64,000 nucleotides of DNA from Imbricaverruca yamaguchii (taxonomy: Eukaryota > Arthropoda > Thecostraca > Neoverrucidae), in contig JAOTOL010001460.1 of NCBI GenBank assembly GCA_034440575.1, positions 317,501 to 381,500 on the forward strand. Direction: 5' to 3'. Below the pieces are notes generated by a model. It did not search any database. It was not told where the DNA came from and saw only the letters and a program-made list of their open reading frames with translations. Below are positions 1 to 10,033 of the stretch, piece after piece (position 1 is the first letter of the stretch; every line of letters starts with the position of its first letter). Made by a program: the position numbers and the translations under genes.

Positions 1-499
1 GTCGACACACAGCTTCTTACTGGAGGTCACTGTGCTAGACGGCAGCATATAACACTTTGTCTGATTGCACAGTCATCTGACCACGTTTGCATGGTCCTAC
101 ACAGAATGACGGCCTTATAGTAGCACAAACCGAGTTGATCTTATCGTCGTCTGAACAGCTGCAGCAGTGGTCGTGACAAAACGGCGGCCTTTGTGAATGA
201 AACAAAACAGCTGCTAACTACGCGGCGTTCAGGTCTTGCGGCTCGTGACTGTAGAAATAAGTTGGTTTAAATAAACATACGTCGCTCATGGTGACCTGAG
301 ACGTTCACCAGACTGTCTTACTTATGTTTTACATAAGTGTTAGTGGCCCACCTACCGCGGCACAACGTTTCGCCGTTTTCCGTGCTTGCTTCGCCCAGTG
401 TAATAGTGCATACAGTTCGGTGGTAACACAGCCGCTGCACCGGTGGTTGTCCGGTGCCCTTTGGAGGGTACGAACTGCGCCCGGTGTCGTGCCCTGGCC
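1..499. other. Intronic sequence upstream of the HR4 exons
   Basis: I see no exon here. It most likely belongs to a long intron of the HR4-type receptor gene whose visible exons begin at 2324. The short ORFs run into the repeat array at 500 and have no recognisable product. Confidence 0.4.
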
Positions 500-1560
500 G
501 CCGACTATCGGCCGGCCTGGTGACGCGTCTTGGCCGCCGACTGTTGGCCGGCCTGGTGACGCGCCTTGACCGCCGACTGTCGGCCGGCCTGGTAACGCGC
601 CTTGACCGCCGACTATCGGCCGGCCTGGTGACGCGCCTTGACCGCCGACTGTCGGCCGGCCTGGTGATGCGCCTTGACCGCCGACTATCGGCCGGCCTCG
701 TGTTGTGCCTTGACCGCCGACTATCGGCCGGCCTGGTGACGCGCCTTGACCGCCGACTGTCGGCCGGCCTGGTGATGCGCCTTGACCGCCGACTATCGGC
801 CGGCCTGGTGACGCGCCTTGACCGCCGACTGTCGGCCGGCCTGGTGATGCGCCTTGACCGCCGACTATCGGCCGGCCTCGTGTTGTGCCTTGACCGCCGA
901 CTATCGGCCGGCCTGGTGACGCGCCTTGACCGCCGACTGTCGGGCGGCCTGGTGACGCGCCTTGACCGCCGACTGTCGGCCGGCCTGGTGATGCGCCTTG
1001 ACCGCCGACTGTCGGCCGGCCTGGTGACGCGCCTTGGCCGCCGACTCTCGGCCGGCCTGGTGACGTGCCTTGGCCGCCGACTGTCGGGCGGCCTGGTGAC
1101 GCGCCTTGACCGCCGACTGTTGGCCGGCTTGGTGACCCGCCTTGGCCGCCGACTGTTGGCCGGCCTCGTGTCGTGCCTTGGCCGCCGACTGTCGGCCGGC
1201 CTGGTTACGCGCCTTGACCGCCGACTGTTGGGCGGCCTGGTGACGGCCGGCCGTGTTGCCGGCCGGCCTGGTGTCGTGCCTTGGCCGCCAACTGTCGGCC
1301 GGCCGTGTTGCCGGCCGGCCTGGTGTCGTGCCTTGGCCGCCGACTGTCGGCCGGCCTGGTGACGGCCGGCCGTGTTGCCGGCCGACCTGGTGTCGTGCCT
1401 TGACCGCCGACTGTTGGCCGGCCTGGTGACGCGCCTTGGCCGCCGACTGTCGGCCGGCCTGGTGTCGTGCCTTGACCGCCGACTGTCGGCCGGCCTGGTG
1501 ACGCGCCTTGACCGCCGACTGTCGGCCGGCCTGGTGACGGCCGGCCGTGTTGCCGGGCGG
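500..1560. repeat. 36-bp GC-rich minisatellite, about 29 copies
   Basis: A 36-bp unit built around CGCCTTGACCGCCGACTGTC followed by GGCCGGCCTGGTGACG repeats head to tail, with a few longer variants carrying an extra GGCCGGCCGTGTTGCCGG block between 1240 and 1380. Because 36 is a multiple of three, both strands show long ORFs full of repeated peptides. These are a by-product of the repeat and I do not call them genes. Confidence 0.97.
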
Positions 1561-2323
1561 CCGGGCGGCCGGCGCGCCTCGTTGCATGACATTGCGGCCG
1601 ACATGGGCCAGGGTTGGATAACACCGCGCTGGGCGGTGTCGTGCGTCCACCGGCCATATCTGGCGGCGCCGCACGAGCGGCGACGCCCGCTCATTGGCTA
1701 CCGGCTGCGGCCGGCGGCCAATCAACGGCCACCGAGCGGCGGCTGAGGCTGATAGGTGGCGCCCGTGCGCTAACTGACGCGGCGTGCTCCCGTTTGTGGG
1801 GAAGTGACTGAGTAGTTAGCTATCGTCACGGTCCAATCACGTGCCCATGCCCTTGAAATCGCGCCGACCGCATTGTGGCTACTGGTGGTGCACTTTCTAT
1901 GCACAGCACACTCGGCCGCGTGAGCGGCTGCCGCTCTACGGTCAGGGTACACGCACTGTGCAATGCAACCACAGATCGCACGCAACGCCAGCTCGCGTGC
2001 ATTCTGCGTCTTACATAGCTCCTGATCCTACTATAATCTACGCTTTGGCAATCCTGGGTCTTCAGGGTTCAGGTTCCTCTCTCCTCATGAGCTGATTGTT
2101 CGTCCAGCCCGCGAAGTAGGAACTCCATGAAAATTATAGTTAAAATCAACGTAAACCAGCTGTCGGCAATGGTGAGGGATTGAAATGTATGGATTGAAAT
2201 CACCAATGTAGATCGAATCTGCATTGGCGACGTCCCAGATCACTGGGTTTGTGCCCAGTCGTCGGATGTTACGTCGTCGTTTTTTCGCACCTTTGTTGTT
2301 AACACCATACGCCCACTTATCAG
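1561..2323. other. Unique intronic sequence before HR4 exon
   Basis: GC-rich to about 1800, then ordinary composition. No exon is recognised. It ends in the acceptor CTTATCAG at 2316-2323, just before the first visible HR4 exon. Confidence 0.4.
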
Positions 2324-2470
2324 CCGGTGTACTGCCCCCAGAACCTGAACGAGATCTTCGACAACAAGTCGGACATCTCTCAGAAGCTTTGTCACATTGG
2401 TGACTCCATAGTCTTCAAGCTGGTCCAGTGGACGAAACAGTTGCCGTTCTACTCAGAGATTCCCGTCCAG
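2324..2470 (+). CDS. HR4: Nuclear receptor HR4/NR6A-type, LBD exon 1 of 5 visible
   Basis: This exon encodes the start of a nuclear-receptor ligand-binding domain. The product would be a nuclear transcription factor; HR4 in insects is an orphan receptor acting in the ecdysone cascade (family knowledge). The 49-codon phase-0 exon has the LBD signature around helix 3, with HIGDSIVFKLVQWTKQLPF visible and then Y-S-E-I-P-V. It lies between acceptor CTTATCAG and donor CAG/GTAGGA. The frame joins without shift to the next exon, which continues the same family sequence (V-H-T-Q-L-L-T-S-K-W-H-E-L-L-V-L). An ATG is not needed because the zinc-finger and hinge exons must lie upstream of the window. The exact acceptor is the least certain boundary, as its pyrimidine tract is weak. 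Other NR6 members such as GCNF are the alternative assignment; HR4 fits best from memory of the arthropod proteins. Confidence 0.85.
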
Positions 2471-2638
2471 GTAGGAGTCGAGTGCCTGATGAAATATGTG
2501 TGCTTTCACCCTGAGACAGATATACCAGTGTGCAAGGTAGCGTACCAGTATTGTAAAGAGCGTGGCTGTTCTGTATCATCCACCAGTCTGCAGTTCTGTT
2601 GATGCCGTCACTGATGTCACTGATGTCCTCAACCCTAG
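2471..2638 (+). other. HR4 intron, 168 bp
   Basis: Short phase-0 intron with donor GTAGGA and acceptor AACCCTAG. Reading through gives an in-frame stop at 2600, which supports splicing. Confidence 0.8.
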
Positions 2639-2773
2639 GTTCACACGCAGCTGCTGACGAGCAAGTGGCACGAGCTGCTGGTGCTGACCACGTGCTCGTA
2701 CCAGGCCATCCGCGGCGCCCGGTCGGCCCCACTCATCACCCCCGACGGCACTCAGACGGAATTCCAGCAGGAG
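2639..2773 (+). CDS. HR4: HR4-type receptor, LBD exon 2
   Basis: A 45-codon phase-0 exon with acceptor CCCTAG/GT and donor GAG/GTGGGT. It encodes LBD helices 4-5, including VHTQLLTSKWHELLVLTTCS followed by Y-Q-A-I. The hydrophobic LLxxxWxELLxL pattern is the canonical second half of the nuclear-receptor LBD signature. The exon then carries a loop and ends at E-F-Q-Q-E, which joins directly to the valine opening the next exon. Nothing is missing or frameshifted. Confidence 0.88.
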
Positions 2774-3221
2774 GTGGGTGCAGGTGTCAGCGGAACCAGA
2801 GAGCGCCGAAGGGCAGGCTGTAGTTCAACACGTTGTGGGAAGTGCACGATGCCCACTAGAGGGTGCATAGGAGTGCTTTAATTGCATGAGAGTATCGGGA
2901 GTTCATCACATAGCTGGCGGGAGTGCATTGAGCTGGATCGATGGTGGTCGGCTGTCTCGAGATAGGGAAGGTGCAAGAGTGGGTACAAACGGTAGCTAGG
3001 CAAGATATAGTTGTTGCCGCTGTCTCCAGCTGGACCATATCACTGGTGTCCTGTCCTAACATTCCAGTCAGCATGTAGGCATACATTGGGCACCGAGATA
3101 CCTCGTCTTACCTATCTTGACCTGTCTCGTGTGCTTAGATAGCTTACGGCTGGTAATTTTGAAGCTGTCTCCTCGTGTGTCCGCTAGGCGGCGATGGTGA
3201 GCTTCGTCTGTTTTTCGCCAG
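2774..3221 (+). other. HR4 intron, 448 bp
   Basis: Phase-0 intron from donor GTGGGT to the pyrimidine-rich acceptor TTTTTCGCCAG. I see no other feature in it. Confidence 0.8.
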
Positions 3222-3414
3222 GTGTCCAGCAGCTTATCGACCCTGCAAACGTGTCTGTCGAACATGATGAACCAAGCGATCTCGATGGAGCAGCTTCGGC
3301 GAGAAGTCGGCGTGATGATCGAGAAGATCACACTCGTCACCGTCATGCTCAGGAGCTTAGGCATCCGCATGCAGGAATACGTGTGTCTGAAGGTCATCGC
3401 TCTCCTCAACGATT
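3222..3414 (+). CDS. HR4: HR4-type receptor, LBD exon 3
   Basis: A 193-bp exon with acceptor TTTTTCGCCAG and consensus donor GTAAGT at 3415; it ends in phase 1. It encodes middle LBD helices, with a visible stretch M-E-Q-L-R-R-E-V-G-V-M-I-E-K-I-T then Y-V-C-L-K-V-I-A-L-L-N. The EYVCLKVIALLN helix is a common nuclear-receptor LBD element, and the MEQLRxEVGxMxEKIT stretch fits the HR4 group. The frame stays open past the donor to 3614, but that extension does not resemble a receptor. Confidence 0.88.
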
Positions 3415-4868
3415 GTAAGTGGCTTATATTAACCGACGGATGTATACGAAGCATGTCAGTATGCTCTTCTGTGCAACAAGGAGTAAATATACATCAGACA
3501 TTTGGCGAGTACGTGAATGCTGAAAACCATTTTTGTTCAATGGTTCAATCGCGTGGGGTGATCACTGAAAGGGTTGGTGATATATTTTGGAATCCCGGTG
3601 TTGGAGAGGAATAGTTTTGGATTATGCAAATTTAAGGGCATTCCTTTCTTCTGGTTTGTCACACCTTAAAACTTCGTTTTGTACTTTCCAGGGATATTTT
3701 TTGGAATTTTATCAAAAAGCACTTGACAGTCATTTTGAGTATCACCAATAATCTTAAAGCGAGAAAAGGTGGAAATAATTGTCATCACATGGTCACATTT
3801 TGCATGATAGAAATCCAGGACCAGGCTGGTTTTTGTCCAACCCTGTTACCAAGCATGCCACCCGTGGTTTCTGCACCTAACTACCAGTATTGGGCTTGAT
3901 TAAATCAATATGTGCACGGAACATGTGAATGTTCAGTTTTTGGATAATGCTCCGAATTGATGATCACATTTTGCACTATATTTTCATTTTGCACATGTTG
4001 CAGTGTATGTCATCTGACCTTCCTGGAACGTGTTGGGATGTGGACGAAACTGGCATCCCCACACATACAGACAGCGCCCTGAACGTTGGAGGGGTGGAGA
4101 GGATCAGACCTATAGGGGATTATCATATTTGGTGGTTCCCGGTTGGCTGTTGTTTCCTCAGCAATTTAATGTGAGCCACCTGCAGAATTGGGGTTCCAAA
4201 AAGGAGAATGCTGTTGTGGTGTTTATGGTGTACGCGCGCTCGCGCATGTGCGTGTACGACCGAGTGGCTCCGCCCCGATCTCGAACAGATGCGATATTGC
4301 AGTCACGAGTTCCGCGTCACAACTTCAAAGATATTCTCTCGGCAATTACATACTATGGACACTCCAGTAGGCACTTCTCCGGCAGTAATTTCCCCGATAA
4401 CCACTCCACCGAATGCTCAAGAGAATGCAGTCCCAAATGTATGTTTCTAATCGTAAACAGAAAATGTTATCGTTGAGCAGCCAGTGATATCGGATGACTG
4501 GGTAGCGTTCCTCCCCCCTCGCACCTGCTTCGACAACTGATGTATGTGGCGAGTTGTTGTGGTCTTGGATTATTATGAATCAAGGTGAACTTCTGCTTAT
4601 GTTGCTAGATTGCCACGTTTTTGTGGATTGTGGTGGTTCTTGCAAGGTCGTTTGCGTTTTGCTAGTCTAGAATATCTGATTACCGTTTTGTGGTGATGAT
4701 CGGTGGAGTGGTGTGCAATGCTCGGGGTTTTGTGATGGTGGCCCGATAGTCTCCGATAGTCTCTGATGAGGTGTGGTGACCTCTGATGACCCGATGCTCT
4801 CTGATGACCTCTGGTGACCTGGCGACATCTGATGACGTGATGACCCCTGATGACCTGTGTGGCCGCAG
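3415..4868 (+). other. HR4 intron, 1454 bp
   Basis: Phase-1 intron from GTAAGT to acceptor GTGGCCGCAG. It is mostly unique, fairly AT-rich DNA; the ORFs near 3929-4476 are short and unrecognised. Its last 170 bp carry a degenerate GATGAC-rich repeat. Confidence 0.75.
4690..4856. repeat. Degenerate GATGACCTCT-type repeat next to HR4 acceptor
   Basis: Short imperfect units of the kind TCTGATGACCTCTGGTGACC repeat and end about 12 bp before the acceptor at 4868. The pattern is visible but diverged, so the unit length (10-20 bp) is approximate. Confidence 0.6.
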
Positions 4869-4996
4869 CTTCGTCACTATACGCCAACTCGGAACACATC
4901 GAGGACCGCTACCGGGGCTGTCTGCGCGCGTACGTGATGCAGGAGTACCCGGAGCAGCCCACCCGCTTCCAGCAGCTGTTGGCGCGCCTGCCCGAG
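4869..4996 (+). CDS. HR4: HR4-type receptor, LBD exon 4
   Basis: A 128-bp exon starting with the two bases that complete the split codon of the previous exon, ending phase 0 at donor GAG/GTCAGT. It encodes S-E-H-I-E-D-R-Y-R-G-C-L-R-A-Y-V, then Y-P-E-Q-P-T-R-F-Q-Q-L-L-A-R-L-P-E. These are LBD helices 8-10. The R-F-x-x-L-L-x-R-L-P-E helix is a hallmark of nuclear receptors and is where dimer contacts form in the family. Codon phase agrees on both sides. Confidence 0.88.
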
Positions 4997-5439
4997 GTCA
5001 GTCCGTGGGTCACGCTCACGATTCTTGTCACTAGTGATCGCGCCGGCTCTCGTATTTATGTTGTCCGCTACACGCGATCACCAACTGTCACCACGCTGTC
5101 ATGACCGTCACAGGCCACGTTGGCACGTCATCGTTGTGCATCTGCCACTTGAGAGAGCTGAAGATATTTCCCTGCTGCCCCAGCATCCTGCCAAAACAGC
5201 ATTCTCCTGTTGTAGCTATAGCCACCACAAATGGCTATGGCCACCACTCTGGCTATTCTTATGGCTATGGCCACTACTATGGCCACTTGGATGACAGCAT
5301 CCATAAATCTTTGCATGGTTGGTGATGCTTCATATTTTGCCAGTTTAGTCCTCACACATTTGCCCTAGCGCCCCAGCGGTAGCTAGTGACACTATGGAGT
5401 CTATGTGCCGCCGCCGGGCGGCGCTGGCGGCGTAAGATC

Positions 5440-7600
5440 ACGGGTCGACTGAGTATCGTGACCTGAGCCGGGCAGTGCGGTCCGCTGTTAGGTGAGACAC
5501 GCGCAGTGACGTAGAGCGGCGCATCGGCTCCATCGTGTGCGGCGGAAAGGCCATCCGCGAGCTACCAAATGCGACACCGGACCATGTGAACCACTTTGTG
5601 TGGCCGTGGGTGCGCCCGTAGCGGGCGAGGTGTGGGATATGGGACAGACGCCGCATCTCGCTTGTCGTCGGCCGTTTGTTGGCGCGTGCTCGCTGGTGCC
5701 GATGCCGCTGACACTGTCGGGGCTGTGGTCAGCCGTCGTCATCAGATTGAATGGCTCGTCGACCTGCGGTGAAGATGGCATCAGCATCCGCATGATGCGG
5801 CTATCTTTCGACTCGGCCTGCACGGTGTTTTTGCATTCGGTGAACTCCAGCATTACCCATTCCGATATTCCTGAATCCTGGAAGCACATCTTCGGCTATC
5901 CTATCTTTGAGTCTGGTGATCCTACCAATCCTTCCAACGACCGCCCTATTACCATTGTCCCTGCCATTGCCTAGGTTGTGGAGTGCGCTGTCCACCCGCA
6001 GATCTTCGACTACATGTCCCAAAACCCGGTAGCTCGGTTTGCCGTTTGCCGCCCCGGTAGCTCAGTTGGTTAGAGCGCTGGCCTGCACTGGTCTCCCCTG
6101 TCCTGGCGACACAGGGTCCGAATCGCTTCGCGCGCTCGCATTTAGCCCTCGGCCGGGAGTGTCAGTTGGCAGCTGGCCCGATAAGGTCGGGGACGAGCTA
6201 CCGGGTGGCCGTGTCGGTGCATTGACGGCACGTTAAACTTTCGATCAAAATTCTGCCGTTGAACTGGAATTCATAGATCGGGTGGTGGGACCAGGGTTCA
6301 CGCAACAAGCTCTGCTTAGCAATAGAGCCCTGGTTCTTGAAGCCACCCCAGCAACAACTCGGGCTCTCGGGCTAATCTTTTTCTAAACCAATAAAACACG
6401 TCCTTACCCCACTCAGCACGGATTCCGCGCAAGTCACTCGACGGAAACTGCCCTGATTTGCACTTCCGAACAAATCCTTTCTGCCAACGCCCGAAAGGAG
6501 ATGTTTCTCCTTTACATGCTGGGTTTGAACAAATGTTTTGATGTGATGGATCAATCGAAGTTCCTTTCTAAATTAAGCCTCTTCGGTATCAGCATTTCCT
6601 GGTTTCAGCTTCCTTCCAGAATCACACACGTAATGTCAGCCTCATTGAGAGTTCAGGGATCAATAAATAGTATTCCTCATTGCCCAATAGCATCGGAGTT
6701 TTTCTAGGATAAGCTATGGGTCCCTTGCTCTACTCTATTTTCTCCAACGGTAACAGTCTTCTTGCCGATAACGCAAAAACGGTCCAATACGCAGATAATA
6801 CTCAAATTTTGATCATGGGTAAAAGTTACGTATTCCAAAACATTGTCACTCGGATGGAGCAAGCTCTTGCCTCTCTTGGAATTTGGTTTCCTGTAAACGG
6901 TTTCGGGGTAAATGTAGGAAGAACTCAGCTGATGTTGCTGAGCAGTCAGCAAAATCTTCGTCACGCCCAATCTCCTCGATCAAATTTTTCGATCATGATC
7001 TCCTCCCCGTCTCTGAAGCAAGAAAAAAATCGTCCGTGCCTTCGATAGCTCTCAGCTAGGACTCTCACGTCTAGGCGTTGCTCGGCATCTTCAGTGGTCT
7101 GTCGCATCTGATGGGCCACCTGCCACCAGCTGTCGTATTTGTCCCGCTCACTGCCCTGGCTTTCTCGCAGATTCGGTGCACAAATTCACTTTTTTCGCGA
7201 CTACAAAATCATCAACTACGCAACCAAAAATATTTTCGGCCGCAAAAATTAGATCTTGCATCGGATCTGCTAGAGCGGCTGGGCCGGCTGAGTGTGGAGA
7301 AGCTGGTATCGTACCGCACGTTGTGGTTGGTGCACAAGGCACGGTGATCCTATGGCCTATTGCTGAGACTCGTGATCGGCCCACGAGTTGGGACAGGGTA
7401 TGTTCCCCGATCAGGAAACGAAATGGAGAAATATGATTTTGCTGCCGCGCGTCGTGGCAGTACAGCGGCCTGCCCACGACGTTCTCCGACTTGCGGTCCC
7501 GTTGTTCGGTTCCCACCTGAAGCGTCACCTGCGCAATGATCCGGAATAGCATCCAGCTTTTGCTCCGTACACCACACTACAGCGTACGATGTGCTGCACA
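5440..7600 (+). mobile_element. Decayed non-LTR retrotransposon (LINE) ORF2 remnant
   Basis: A 5'-truncated, frameshifted LINE. Reading across frames gives the linker before reverse transcriptase (about 5445-5700). RT fingers follow (E-D-G-I-S-I-R-M-M-R near 5775, then P-I-F-E-S-G-D-P-T-N-P-S-N-D-R-P near 5910), then Q-H-G-F-R-A-S-H-S-T-E-T-A near 6417 and L-N-K-C-F-D-V near 6530. The catalytic motif near 6795 reads YADN instead of the usual YADD. A thumb and C-terminal part (D-L-L-E-R-L-G-R-L-S-V-E-K-L) follow at 7255-7300. No endonuclease domain is seen. Several stops and shifts make it inactive. The organisation suits a CR1/Jockey-like clade, which I infer and cannot prove without a tree. 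A SINE at 6052-6385 interrupts it. Confidence 0.85.
6052..6385 (+). mobile_element. tRNA-derived SINE, family A, copy 1 (full-length)
   Basis: The head has an A-box-like GGTAGCTCAGTTGGTTAGAG at 6057-6076 and a B-box-like GGTCCGAATCGC near 6115, as in a tRNA gene. A long non-tRNA body follows, shared almost base for base with the copy at 29224-29475 (for example GTGTCAGTTGGCAGCTGGCC and ACAAGCTCTGCTTAGCAATA). It sits inside the LINE reading frame, so it inserted after the LINE. The body is too long and the acceptor stem too poor for a working tRNA. Exact ends are approximate. Confidence 0.9.
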
Positions 7601-8288
7601 CCGACCTCTTGTATGCCTACCATCGCATGTTGCTACCACTGGCGTGGAACCGTATTTGCTACAAGGCGATTGTGAATGGTTCTAATACATGTCTGAGTAT
7701 GAATCTGAGTCTGAACAGAGGATATATCACAATGTTTTTCATACTTACCGTTAGAGTGGACGTGAGACTTCGGAGGTAAATGGATCCAGGAACGCTTCAT
7801 GGAAAAGTTAACCCGAAAAAAATCCGCTCCCTTCCAATATTTGTTTGGTAACTGAGGTCCCTGCATCGTTACTTATTGTCCCTTACTCTGCTGTTAAATG
7901 ATCCGTACTCCTAGGTATGGTTCCGTTCTGCGACTTGGACTTTCTCCTCACGCTGGCTGTCAATAGACTCACAGGTATATGTATATGTATGTATATGTAT
8001 GTGTGGTTTCAGCCGTCTCCACAGTGTATGGCCTGTCGTTGGGTCCGGTCGGTGCTTTTCAGGCAACTGGTGCTGTTCTGGACTACTCGCTGATCTGGAC
8101 TTCTGGCTGCTGTTTTAACTCCCCTGACCTGACTTGTCTGACTCTCCAGACCTGACTGACTTGAACCGACTGGTCTAACTGCCGACCTGACTCCTGTGAC
8201 CACATCTGTCTTTATTCTCTGCCCACTGACTTGAATATCATCAAGACTGGCTGATGTTGCTCTTGACCGCTGGTGTCTGTCCGTACAG

Positions 8289-8369
8289 ATTCGCGAGGCA
8301 GCTGCCCTCCTGCTGGACAGCAAGATGTTCTACGTGCCGTTCCTTCTCAACTCGACCATACAGCGGTAG
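8289..8369 (+). CDS. HR4: HR4-type receptor, last LBD exon with stop
   Basis: A 27-codon terminal exon (stop TAG at 8367-8369) after acceptor TCCGTACAG. It encodes I-R-E-A-A-A-L-L-L-D-S-K-M-F-Y-V-P-F-L-L-N and six more residues. This is the LBD helix 10/11 region, following directly on the R-L-P-E of the previous exon as expected for the family. The protein ends without a canonical AF-2 activation helix, which would fit a receptor that does not recruit coactivators in the usual way; that functional reading is inference. Confidence 0.88.
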   Translation: MREAAALLLDSKMFYVPFLLNSTIQR

Positions 8370-8390
8370 TCAGCGGCGCCCCGGTAACGC

Positions 8391-8476
8391 ACACACACAC
8401 ACGGAGAGAGAGACAGAGCGGAAGAGAGAACAAGACAGAGTGAGAGCGAGCGAGCGAGAGAGAGAGAGCAAGAGAG
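8391..8476. repeat. (CA)n/(GA)n microsatellite
   Basis: About 7 CA units run into an imperfect purine tract of GA/GAGC units. Confidence 0.9.
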
Positions 8477-9573
8477 AAAGACGGCCGCGACGTTGCGCGG
8501 ACTGCACAGGGTGATGATGGTCTCCATACGGACGTGCTGCGGACGTGCCGCGACGGCCGGCTGCCGAAGAGGAGCGCGAGGCGCGAGACGGACGGTACAC
8601 TCCGGCGCGCGGCGCAGCGCGGCGCAGCGCGGCGCCGCGCAGCGCTGCTCGCGACACGCTGCGGCCCCATCGGCAGCAACACGGTCGCGGCGCACCAAAT
8701 CAAACCGAGCCGGCGGGCCGCGCAGGGCCGGCGTGCCACGCGCTCGTCCCACTAGTCAATTGTGAAGTGAATGCCCTCGTGAGTTACCGTGCCACGGTCT
8801 TCTGCCATGTTTTATACTAGTCGGTCCATCCGGTCACGACGGTCGCGTGACGTGACGAGCAAATTCGGCGCCGGTCGTGCTGGGCCGCGGCCCGCCACCA
8901 GCCGCGGCCGGGCACCGCGCATTGTTTGCACGCAAAAGGAGCGAAATTCAGTACCAGAATTGTCTAGCTGGCGCGAGCTGCCTTTTCCGATTGGTTTGCG
9001 TTTCGTTGGCGGGACGGCCAGGAGTGTACATAGAACGCTGGAGTAGGTGGAGTACTGAGTATTTGTCACGAGTGTTATGTCTAGACGAGCGGTCGGGAGC
9101 GGCGGCTTCACTAGGCCTGTACAGCGCGTGACTAGGCTTGGCGCAGTGCCGTGTGTGTTTTGGGTCAGCCGGGGCGAACGGTGGCTTACCATCCATTATT
9201 TTTATTCTCGATTCTTATTCAAGTACAACGGTCGTGGCGGTAGATTTTTGGCTGCGTTTTTGGCGCATGCGCGCAGCGTGAATGGGCAGTGAACAGCCGG
9301 CAAATTTAGTTACCAGCGTGACGAGACCAAAGTTTGAGTTACCACTGTCTGAGACGGACGACTGTTTGTGCAGAGACTATTCGATGCGGAGAAAACATTT
9401 TCTACGAGTATCCGATCATTTCTTTCTAATTTTGTACCCATTCACTGTGGTGATTGTAACTTTTTATTGTTATGTGGACGCGGACACAATTTTGTACAGC
9501 ATCGTGAATGTGTATGTTTATATTCAATGATTGTGTGCATTTATGTATGTTCCTACGCAAAAGAGGAAATATA

Positions 9574-9579
9574 CCATTA
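9574..9579 (+). terminator. Candidate poly(A) signal ATTAAA for HR4
   Basis: Common variant hexamer in AT-rich DNA 1.2 kb after the HR4 stop. It is placed by position only. Confidence 0.3.
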
Positions 9580-9600
9580 AAAATAGTGTTTTGGGAGCTG

Positions 9601-9825
9601 TGTTCTGAAATTAATATTTCATGCAGTGGATGGAAGGAGGAAAAGACGTATCATCAAAATCCGTCATGAGTTCGGAACAATTTCAATATGAAAGGTAATA
9701 CTGATGATAGCTGATGATGATATGGGAACATTGGATCCGCTGCGAAGATTGTGATGGCATGGATGCCAGCAGGGGAGGAGTGCCCTACATTTTTCGTATG
9801 GTCCTGCCCATAACATCGATTTGAG
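9601..9825. other. Intergenic, no feature seen
   Basis: Between the presumed HR4 end and a minisatellite. No ORF of note. Confidence 0.4.
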
Positions 9826-10033
9826 CCCCACCAACCTCAATCTATCTGGGATCTGACAACCTCAATGCGGGCCCCACCAACCTCGATCTGAGCCCCACCA
9901 ACGTCAATGTGAACTCTACCAACCTCGATCTGAGCCCCGCCAACGCCAATGCGAGCCCCACCAACCTCGATGTGACCCCACCAACGCCAATGTGAGCTCC
10001 ACCAACCTCAATCTGGATCCCACCAACTCGAGT
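9826..10033. repeat. 21-bp minisatellite, about 10 copies
   Basis: Imperfect units of the type CCAACCTCGATCTGAGCCCC repeat, alternating CCTCGATCTG with CGCCAATGCG forms, so a 42-bp higher-order pairing is possible. Confidence 0.9.

Larger units (their letters stand above)
4997..8288 (+). other. HR4 last intron, 3.3 kb, holding nested transposons
   Basis: Phase-0 intron from donor GTCAGT to acceptor TCCGTACAG. It contains the LINE remnant at about 5440-7600 and the SINE at 6052-6385, both in the gene's sense orientation. From 7600 to 8288 there is a short ATGTAT tract near 7980 and degenerate CTGACCTGACT-like repetition from about 8090 to 8250. Confidence 0.8.
8370..9600 (+). other. Probable HR4 3' UTR
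   Basis: Sequence after the HR4 stop. It contains a CA/GA repeat, a very GC- and CpG-rich block at about 8486-8760, then AT-richer DNA with an ATTAAA at 9574-9579 that could serve as a poly(A) signal. ORFs on both strands in the GC-rich block are composition artefacts. The transcript end is inferred, not seen. Confidence 0.4.

Noticed and set aside
3415..3614. Read-through extension of HR4 exon 3
   Set aside because: The donor GTAAGT is perfect, and the family sequence resumes exactly at the exon starting at 4869.
6052..6130. A functional tRNA gene
   Set aside because: A- and B-box-like sequences are present but the stems do not fit a tRNA, and the match continues into a long body shared with a second copy, so it is a SINE head.
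8370..8760. Coding ORFs on both strands in the GC-rich block after HR4
   Set aside because: Arg/Ala-rich frames occur in all directions and reflect base composition; the position fits a 3' UTR.
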